A stretch of 20,472 nucleotides of DNA from Thalassiosira profunda (lineage: Eukaryota > Bacillariophyta > Thalassiosirophyceae > Thalassiosirales > Thalassiosiraceae), in contig JALLAP010000092.1 in NCBI GenBank assembly GCA_036939355.1, forward strand, positions 1 to 20,472, in the 5' to 3' direction. Within the stretch, counting starts at the first letter, position 1. Each line of letters opens with the position of its first letter. Position numbers and translations under genes: made by a program. The notes beneath the pieces were generated by a model that did no database searches, was not told the DNA's origin, and saw nothing but the letters and a program-made list of their open reading frames with translations. Positions 14,439-20,472 of the stretch are shown here, one piece after another.

Positions 14439-17400
14439 TCATGCGCACGCCAAGGTGCGGGCAGACTGGATTCCCTCCTCGCTGATCTTCAACGAGGCAA
14501 AATGCTTCTCCAGTGCCTGCTCCATGCCATCGCGCCGGTCAACCAGAGATTGAACTTGAGCCTTGACGTCTGCCGAAGCGTTGGCAGCATTCGTCGCTGC
14601 AATGTTCTCGATCATGCTCCACAGCTGATCTATGAGGTCGTACGGTACAAAGTCAACGTTTCCCTTCTCGGGTAGGCGGCTAGACTCCTCGCTCGTCGTC
14701 TTCTTGGAGAGGATGGACGTGACAACTCCACACGCCGCTCCGTATTGGTGGTGCTTGATGTACAGCCGCATCAAGCCGGCGGGGTCAGCAATCATCGATT
14801 GAGCAAACAGACCACTCTCGCTCTTCTCCTCTCCGGGAATTCCCCACAAGCAAAGCTCCTCCAGCCACAGCGGCAACTGTGATGTGCCACTTCCCGCTTG
14901 AAGAATGGCATCGGCCACCTTGAGCGCCAACCCCTGGCATCTCTCAGAGTACATTGTCGTGTACTGCCGGAGCAGACCCATCGCCATGGCTTCTTGCACG
15001 GCACAGCTGCCGGCCTCCGAAGACTTGGCATTCGCAGAATACGTGGCGACGCTGCGAGGCTGGCCCGGGGACATGCCGACCAACCGAGCGCACGCGGACG
15101 AGGCCGCGCGGATTTGGGCCATCTTCGACCGCGACTGCAAACGCTCCATGACGCTGCCTTCCTCGGTACCGCCACGGGTGCGGATGGCAGCGGGCACGAG
15201 ATAGGTGCACAAGACGTGCGCCAACGCATTGTCAAACCAGTCCACGCCGTTCATCGTTGCGCCCTTTTGCGCCGACAGGTCCGATGCCAGCGCAATGGCT
15301 TGGTCGTAATAGCCCAAACGTGCCAGATTGTCGATGGCATCCTTCGAGGACAATTCAAGGATGTTGCCGACGCTGTCTGGTGCGTATTCGTCGAGGGAAA
15401 TGGTGCGCAGCGCCAGCGCCCGGGTGGCCCGGCGCTCGAGGTCTTCCTGCGTGTGCAGGCGGGATCGGCCGGAGGCGGCCTCGCCCCGCTGGCCCAGCAG
15501 GAGGTACCGGCGCGAAGGGTCTTCGACCTGGCTGATGGCATGGGCGCACGCCTGAGTGGAGGAACAGATAGCGTCCATGATCTTCTTTGACGCTGCGGTT
15601 GTCAGTGAGCCCCTCCGGTTGGCCGACGATACAGAGTTGGCCATCGCTTTGCCGCACACGTCCATTGCGCATGCGGCCTTCCTCCAATCGCCTCGAGAGA
15701 CATGAAGCGTGTAGAGACAGCCCCAGTAGTTGGTGCACGTCGCAATCCTCTCCTCGTCTTGGATGCTTCCAAGAAATTGAGACGAAGCTTTCTCGACGGC
15801 CGCCCCTTCAATGGCAGCGGTGGCCAGTGTGAACAGGTCCAACTCCTCCGTACCGTCGCCCACAACGGAAAGGCTCATGTCCACAAGCTTGCCGGTCGCG
15901 CCTTCGTCGACCATTCGAAGAACGAGCGTCTTGAGGCAGCTTTTTGTTTCGTCCCCGTCGGGAAACGCGCCGCAGTACTGCAAGGCCTCGTCCCAGAGGT
16001 GGCCTCGCATGGCAATCGAGAATGCCGCCGATCGGATTTCATGCTCCTCCTCGGCAGGCAGCTCTTCGTCGCAAGATACGGCGTCCTGGACCGCCTCGAG
16101 AATGAAGCTGCAGCAGAGGGGCAGGACGGCCTTGTTGCCCTCCATTGGGCCCAGGTGGATGGCCAGCGTCTTCACCCGGTCGACGTACTCGTTGGTCGCC
16201 TCGGCGTTGGCAAGGAGCAGCCGCGAGGCCAGTCTCCAAAGCGCTTCCGGAGACGTCTTCTCGCTAGTGGCGCTACCACTGCTCTGCCCAATCGATGCCG
16301 CCTCGGCCAAGAGGCATTCCGCCACATCCTTCCTTCTCTCACGGAGCGCGTCCTCCGACGCCTCCGGCGAGGAGAATTCGAGGAGCGGGGCCAGCAGCCG
16401 CAGCGCCGCCCGCGGCTCGCTCCACAACCGCGGCGCCGCCGACGGGGACACCAGGGCCGACGGCGCGAAGAGCTCCGCCGCGAGCAGGGCCGGCGCCGCG
16501 CCCCCCGAAACGCCTCGGCCCATCAGTTCCGACGAGAGGTGATGCTCCAGAATCGTCTGCTGCGCCTCCACGCGCGACGGCCGGTGGATCGCCCAGCAGA
16601 GGGCGGTTGAATGGAGCGCGAACATCAGCGCCGCGCGCCGCACGGCGGGCGGGCCGCCGCCTGGGTTCCCGAGGACGAGGAGGAGGCGCGCCAGCGCGAG
16701 CTTACGGCCGGCGTCCAACTGCGACGCTATGACGGAGGCGGCCGCGCGCGTCGCATCGTCGAGTCCACCGGAGCTCCCGCCATTGGCAACGTCGGCGTTA
16801 TTTCCACCGCCAAACGTTTTCGAGAGGGCCAAGCGGCGGGCCACCGACGGGGAGTCCGACGCGGGCGACGCGAGCCAGCCCTCGGCCGGCCCGCCGGGGC
16901 GTATCAGATCCCGCAGCAGCCCCAGCTGGCGGTCCGTCATCTCCGCGCCCGCCGCGGCCGACCGCCCCAGGAGCTCGAGCCGGGACAGCAGCAAGTCCGC
17001 GCCGGTGGTTCCGGCCGTCGACCACCCCTCAATCAGGCAGGACGCCGTCGCGGCCGCGTCATAGAGCGCCGCTTCGACTTGGAACAGGAGGCGGCGCAAT
17101 TCCGGGTCCGACGCCGCGGTCTCGAGCACGTTCACGGCCAGCTCGTCCAGCGCGGCCGCCGTTTCCTCCTCGCGGGAGGCCGTGGCGGCATCGTCGTCCA
17201 TGGTAAGGATCGACACAGTGCTCCCGCGGACCAGGTAGGGGGCCCCCGACGCACACGGCAATTCCAGCCGCAGCGCCGCGTCCAGCTGGGATTCCTGCCG
17301 GCGTATTTCCGACAGCAGCCGCGCCCACCGCGAGCGGTGCGCCCGCTCCGGGGCCGCGCCCTCCGCGCCCGATTCCTCGTCGTCGTTGCGACCGGCGAGG

Positions 17401-19505
17401 CCGCCGCGCTTGGCCTTGGTGGCGCCGGCAAAGGCGTGGTACACCGACAGCCCCGTCGGCGCGGGTGAACTCGCCCGTTCCTCCTCGTCGTCTTCCACCA
17501 GGACCAACGCCCGCGAAGCCGACCGGAACGCGGCGCGCTGCTTCCACCGGCGCACGGCCGAGAGGATCGTCGCCGGCCGCACATCCTCCAGCGACGTCGC
17601 TCCATCTATTAGGCCCAGCGACGACAGGGCGCAGTATACTGCCAGGGACGGGGGGCGGGACCGGCCCAGGGGCTGCAGGATGGCCCGGAGGCCGGCTCGA
17701 TCCATCGCCGCTTCCATGTCTGCCTCTTCACTGTCTTCGTCCAAGATCAAAAAGCGCTCGAACTCCTCCTCGGGCGAGGGGGCGAGCGGATCCCCGTATC
17801 GGTTCAGGCCCAAGTACGCCAGGGTCGTCGTCGGCGGCAGTGTTGGTTCCTCCACATACGATGTGCCCCTTGCTTCCTTTGGATAGAGCGCCACCGCCGT
17901 CCCGACATTTTCGTCGGAGCCCAGATCGTACAGCGCCTCGCTGGAATCCAGCGCGTCCCCGCGTTTCAAGAGCACCATCAAATCTCCCTGGCCGGTCCAG
18001 GATAGATCGACCACCGCCCGCGTTCCTTTCGGAAGGGCCAACGTCTGCATCTCTGCCATTCCACTCGACGCCCCCTCCTCATCTTCCCTCCCCACAATCC
18101 CCCCTTGCAGGACAAACACCGCCCCCGCCCCCGCCACCCTCAGCGCGGCGTAGCACCGCACGTGCACCGCCACCTCGTACATATTCCCCTCCAAATGCCG
18201 TCCCCGCACCGCCACCGCCTCCCGCGCGCGATCCCACGCGCTCGGCGGGGGGAGGGGCGGGTCGGCGATCTTCGCGGGGGAGGTCCACGTCCCCCCCTGG
18301 GATACGGCGACGCGCTGCACGGCGGGAATGCGGAGGCGGCCTCGAGTGGCATCCCGCCGCGACGGCTCGGCGATCCATATGCGGAGGGATCCGTCGGAGT
18401 GGAGGGTGGTTACCCGGGCCGCGGGGGAGGCGTCCCCGGAGGGGAGGTGGGCCAGGGCGGCGATCGAGGGAATCGCACTGGTGTCATTGTAGTAGTCGCC
18501 TCCATCTCCGGCGTCGTCGTACTCGTAATTTGCCTCCCCCCCGCTTCCCATGCCCACCATGCCCAACAGCACTCCGCCCAGACTCTTCCGGGCCCGCTTG
18601 CTCGGCGTCTCGCCGATGTCTCCGCCGGCGGCAGAGACCGGATCGGACGTCACTCTGTGAATATTGGTCCACACCCGCGTCACCGCCTCTCCACTAGCGC
18701 CTCCCAAGTCCACGCAGTACAAGTGAGGGTTCAGCGCCAACACCACCGTCGTCGCCGTGGGGAAGCACACCTGGCGGACCTCCACGCTCGCCCCCGGGTG
18801 GGGACGCAGCCCCTCCCCTGGGGCGTGCCCGGGCGACAGGGGGAGCAAAAACGACTGGTCGGAGAGGGGCGCCAACGCGGGATAGCTGAAGGCCAGGGAA
18901 AGGACGGTCCCGTACAAATCCACCGCGCGGAGGTGGAGGACCGATTCTTCCTCTCCGTGGATGACGAAGCACGCGGCCCCGACCGCGGGCGATTCGAAGC
19001 CCGCGGTCCCCCCGTGGGCGAGAGATGACAGGTCAATGTCCACATCTTGCGCACCGTCTTGTGCGCCCAATCCCGAACTCTCTCCCACGTCGCGAAGGGA
19101 GAGGCGAATCACCCCCTTCCGGCCGGCCATCCCGCTCGTGTAGATGGCGCGGCCGTCGGAGTGGCGGACCGAGGCGAGGCCTTGGAGGGCGTGGATTTCC
19201 TCTTGCGGATCGGTCACGACGGGGGATGCAAACCCGCTGTTGCCGGTGCTGCCGGCGGTGTCGGCGGGCACCAATGCCGTCGAGGTGGCTCCGTCCAAAT
19301 TATTGGGGCGTCCGGCATGCGGCTCGGTCAGGACCACCCCCACCGCGGGGGAGGAGGCATCATCACCGTTGATGGTGTAGGGGGCGCGAATTGACGCGAC
19401 AACCCTGCGGACTTTCCGCCCGGCGGCGCCCCCCTCGCCCGATCCGGCAGAGGCGCCGGGGAGGGGGAGGAGGGGATGGTGGTTGATTAGGGGAGCCTCC
19501 TTCAT
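14439..19505 (-). CDS. Large Nup160/Nup120-like nucleoporin
   Basis: This is an uninterrupted frame of 1688 residues from an ATG at 19505. The first 500 or so residues are strand-rich with Gly/Ala/Ser loops and include VTTLHSDGSLRIWIAE (365-380), close to the SDHxLRxWD repeat signature of the Nup120/160 propeller. From about 590 the protein is all-helical to its C-terminus. Near residue 1263 it has YTLHVSRGDWRKAACAMDVCGKAM, like the Nup160 segment in which a long helix pair carries RGNYRxAA. Near 1340 is SRLHTQEDLERRATRALALR and near 1395 LARLGYYDQAIALASDL, also as in Nup160. Length exceeds the usual 1400-1500 because of Ala/Ser-rich insertions. Nup160 is a scaffold of the nuclear pore Y-complex. 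The fold pattern supports this, but similarity is patchy; Nup133 or another propeller-helical scaffold is the main alternative. Confidence 0.65.
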   Translation of the reverse strand: MKEAPLINHHPLLPLPGASAGSGEGGAAGRKVRRVVASIRAPYTINGDDASSPAVGVVLTEPHAGRPNNLDGATSTALVPADTAGSTGNSGFASPVVTDPQEEIHALQGLASVRHSDGRAIYTSGMAGRKGVIRLSLRDVGESSGLGAQDGAQDVDIDLSSLAHGGTAGFESPAVGAACFVIHGEEESVLHLRAVDLYGTVLSLAFSYPALAPLSDQSFLLPLSPGHAPGEGLRPHPGASVEVRQVCFPTATTVVLALNPHLYCVDLGGASGEAVTRVWTNIHRVTSDPVSAAGGDIGETPSKRARKSLGGVLLGMVGMGSGGEANYEYDDAGDGGDYYNDTSAIPSIAALAHLPSGDASPAARVTTLHSDGSLRIWIAEPSRRDATRGRLRIPAVQRVAVSQGGTWTSPAKIADPPLPPPSAWDRAREAVAVRGRHLEGNMYEVAVHVRCYAALRVAGAGAVFVLQGGIVGREDEEGASSGMAEMQTLALPKGTRAVVDLSWTGQGDLMVLLKRGDALDSSEALYDLGSDENVGTAVALYPKEARGTSYVEEPTLPPTTTLAYLGLNRYGDPLAPSPEEEFERFLILDEDSEEADMEAAMDRAGLRAILQPLGRSRPPSLAVYCALSSLGLIDGATSLEDVRPATILSAVRRWKQRAAFRSASRALVLVEDDEEERASSPAPTGLSVYHAFAGATKAKRGGLAGRNDDEESGAEGAAPERAHRSRWARLLSEIRRQESQLDAALRLELPCASGAPYLVRGSTVSILTMDDDAATASREEETAAALDELAVNVLETAASDPELRRLLFQVEAALYDAAATASCLIEGWSTAGTTGADLLLSRLELLGRSAAAGAEMTDRQLGLLRDLIRPGGPAEGWLASPASDSPSVARRLALSKTFGGGNNADVANGGSSGGLDDATRAAASVIASQLDAGRKLALARLLLVLGNPGGGPPAVRRAALMFALHSTALCWAIHRPSRVEAQQTILEHHLSSELMGRGVSGGAAPALLAAELFAPSALVSPSAAPRLWSEPRAALRLLAPLLEFSSPEASEDALRERRKDVAECLLAEAASIGQSSGSATSEKTSPEALWRLASRLLLANAEATNEYVDRVKTLAIHLGPMEGNKAVLPLCCSFILEAVQDAVSCDEELPAEEEHEIRSAAFSIAMRGHLWDEALQYCGAFPDGDETKSCLKTLVLRMVDEGATGKLVDMSLSVVGDGTEELDLFTLATAAIEGAAVEKASSQFLGSIQDEERIATCTNYWGCLYTLHVSRGDWRKAACAMDVCGKAMANSVSSANRRGSLTTAASKKIMDAICSSTQACAHAISQVEDPSRRYLLLGQRGEAASGRSRLHTQEDLERRATRALALRTISLDEYAPDSVGNILELSSKDAIDNLARLGYYDQAIALASDLSAQKGATMNGVDWFDNALAHVLCTYLVPAAIRTRGGTEEGSVMERLQSRSKMAQIRAASSACARLVGMSPGQPRSVATYSANAKSSEAGSCAVQEAMAMGLLRQYTTMYSERCQGLALKVADAILQAGSGTSQLPLWLEELCLWGIPGEEKSESGLFAQSMIADPAGLMRLYIKHHQYGAACGVVTSILSKKTTSEESSRLPEKGNVDFVPYDLIDQLWSMIENIAATNAANASADVKAQVQSLVDRRDGMEQALEKHFASLKISEEGIQSARTLACA

Positions 19506-19796
19506 CGCGGCGGCGAGGTGGATGGAGGCGGCGGTCTCGGCTTGGTCCTTTGCTTTTGTTGGGGGGTTGGTGGAGAAATCACGGGTTGATCACAGGGACG
19601 TTTATTGTGACGAATGTCTTAGCTTCCACTGTGGTAACTTTCGTCACATGTGACCAGGTGCACCAAGCGGCGCAGACGAAGCTCTTTGAAAGCGCACACC
19701 TTTCACCTGCGAGAGTGCAGGTGCAGTGCAAAGTGCCACTGTTCGTCAGGCGGCTGATCCTTTGCAGGCGCCGGACGTGGCCCCTTAGATGGTAAG
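19506..19796. promoter_or_regulatory. Shared intergenic region of the nucleoporin and methyltransferase genes
   Basis: These 291 bp separate divergent start codons. They contain a perfect 12-bp palindrome, GTCACATGTGAC (19643-19654), with an E-box core CACATGTG. A tiny upstream reading frame, ATG GTA AGA TGA, starts at 19789 and its stop overlaps the next ATG. Promoter function is inferred. Confidence 0.45.
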
Positions 19797-20472
19797 ATGA
19801 CGCCGGAGAAGCTGCGGCGCAAGCTGGCGGCCACGAAGGCCAACCCGTCCCCTGACATTCACGACGAAGTGCGTCGGCGTTTGCAGGACGAAGATATATC
19901 CGATGCATCGAAGAGCACGCGCAAGGCGATGCAGAGCCTGTTCCTCTCGAAGCGCCAATCCATATCGAGAGTGATATCTGTTATATTGATTGGGTACATT
20001 TGCTACCAGTGGGGCCACCGGGCCGGATCTCGCTTTACATCTGATGAGTTATTAGACGACGAGGAATCATCAGTCGACACTGGCATGCACGAGCACGAGA
20101 CGTCCCTCTCCAACGCCGTCACTACTCTTCGATGCCTAACGACGCCGGGATGCTACCCCCGCCTTCCCTGCGGCAGCGGGAGGGAGCCGGCGAAGATTGC
20201 CATTTCGAGGGATTGGGAGGAACACGCGTTTTGCGTCCACGACGTGCTGGGATCCCATCGGCGCGCGGAGAAAATGCAGACGAAGAATAAGAGGAATCGG
20301 AGAGAGGACGACCCCCTGCCGTGCCTGATGTACTCGTTCGGAATCGCGGGCAGCGTCGAGTGGGAGCGCAAAATGGCGGCCCAGCTGGGGTGCGAAGTGT
20401 ACGCTTTCGATCCTACGTCGAACTTTGGCGAGCGGGTGGCGCCGGGGGTGAAATTCTATCCCATCGGGCTGA
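19797..20472 (+). CDS. METTL24-like membrane-anchored methyltransferase, N-terminal part
   Basis: The ATG at 19797 opens a frame that stays open to the right edge (225 codons, no stop), so the gene continues beyond it. Residues 1-57 are charged. A membrane helix at about 58-72 (RVISVILIGYICYQW) makes it a type II-like protein, followed by an acidic stalk. From about 135 it reads ISRDWEEHAFCVHDVLG and, at 175-206, PCLMYSFGIAGSVEWE, then QLGCEVYAFDPT. This is the S-adenosylmethionine-binding start of the METTL24 / FkbM-like family: a Gly-rich loop after a strand, then an acidic residue ending the second strand. The rest of the catalytic domain is outside the window. The substrate is unknown. 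A 3-codon upstream reading frame overlaps its start. Confidence 0.78.
   Translation, partial: MTPEKLRRKLAATKANPSPDIHDEVRRRLQDEDISDASKSTRKAMQSLFLSKRQSISRVISVILIGYICYQWGHRAGSRFTSDELLDDEESSVDTGMHEHETSLSNAVTTLRCLTTPGCYPRLPCGSGREPAKIAISRDWEEHAFCVHDVLGSHRRAEKMQTKNKRNRREDDPLPCLMYSFGIAGSVEWERKMAAQLGCEVYAFDPTSNFGERVAPGVKFYPIGL

Noticed and set aside
15702..16610. Plus-strand open frame of about 300 codons inside the nucleoporin gene
   Set aside because: Arg-rich and low complexity, with no recognisable fold; a shadow of the minus-strand gene.
17465..18697. Long open frame of about 410 codons on the plus strand inside the nucleoporin gene
   Set aside because: It is Pro/Arg/Ser-rich with no domain and lies antisense to a 1688-residue gene with strong third-position GC; such antisense frames are expected from that bias.
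1..20472. Search for operons, CRISPR arrays, tRNAs, rRNAs, transposons or viral genes
   Set aside because: Gene structure is eukaryotic with short introns; no direct-repeat array, RNA gene, transposase, reverse transcriptase or viral protein signature was recognised by eye.

Overview
The window looks like nuclear DNA from a diatom, most likely a centric (Thalassiosira-like) species. Three things point that way. Several genes start with a signal peptide plus transit peptide, and three of these have the Phe-after-cleavage signature (for example AAAFAPAPR) that stramenopile and cryptophyte algae use to target proteins to a red-alga-derived plastid. Introns are few and very short (seven found, 74-87 bp, GTGAGT/GTAAGT donors in most). 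One gene encodes an N-terminally extended Derlin of the kind used for protein import across the plastid membranes of such algae. The species is inference; the complex-plastid ancestry is well supported.

Thirteen protein genes fill the window, two of them cut by its edges. In order: an NAD(P)-binding SDR-like plastid protein (minus, partial); a symbiont-type Derlin (plus); a ubiquitin-like plus Smr-domain protein with a frameshift (minus); a two-helix membrane protein with a poly-A frame change (minus); an FSH1-type serine hydrolase interrupted by an in-frame TGA (plus); a plastid-targeted SulP anion transporter without a STAS domain (minus); a membrane-anchored dual-specificity phosphatase (minus); 6-phosphogluconolactonase (minus); a cysteine synthase fused to glutaredoxin, with a collapsed assembly gap at a single n (plus); a four-exon probable surface protein with a GPI-like tail (minus); a single-pass membrane protein (plus); a very large intronless Nup160-like nucleoporin (minus); and the start of a METTL24-like methyltransferase (plus).

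Ten of the 13 genes sit in five head-to-head pairs separated by about 190-500 bp, so shared promoters are likely. The pairs are SDR/Derlin, two-helix protein/FSH1 hydrolase, 6PGL/cysteine synthase-Grx, GPI-like protein/single-pass protein, and nucleoporin/methyltransferase. Convergent gene ends are as close as 57 bp. No operon, CRISPR array, rRNA, tRNA or recognisable transposon was seen. Four genes (SDR, Derlin, hydrolase, SulP) have plastid-complex targeting. The 6PGL and cysteine synthase-Grx pair links NADPH supply to thiol metabolism.

Sequence quality affects interpretation. Two minus-strand genes look as if one A is missing from an A-run. One gene has a CGA-to-TGA-like nonsense codon exactly before its first core strand. 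One gene lacks roughly 60 or more expected residues at the n. I found no clearly new multi-gene system. The most unusual items are the cysteine synthase-glutaredoxin fusion, the STAS-less plastid SulP, the Ubl-Smr protein, and strong TGCA enrichment in all seven introns.
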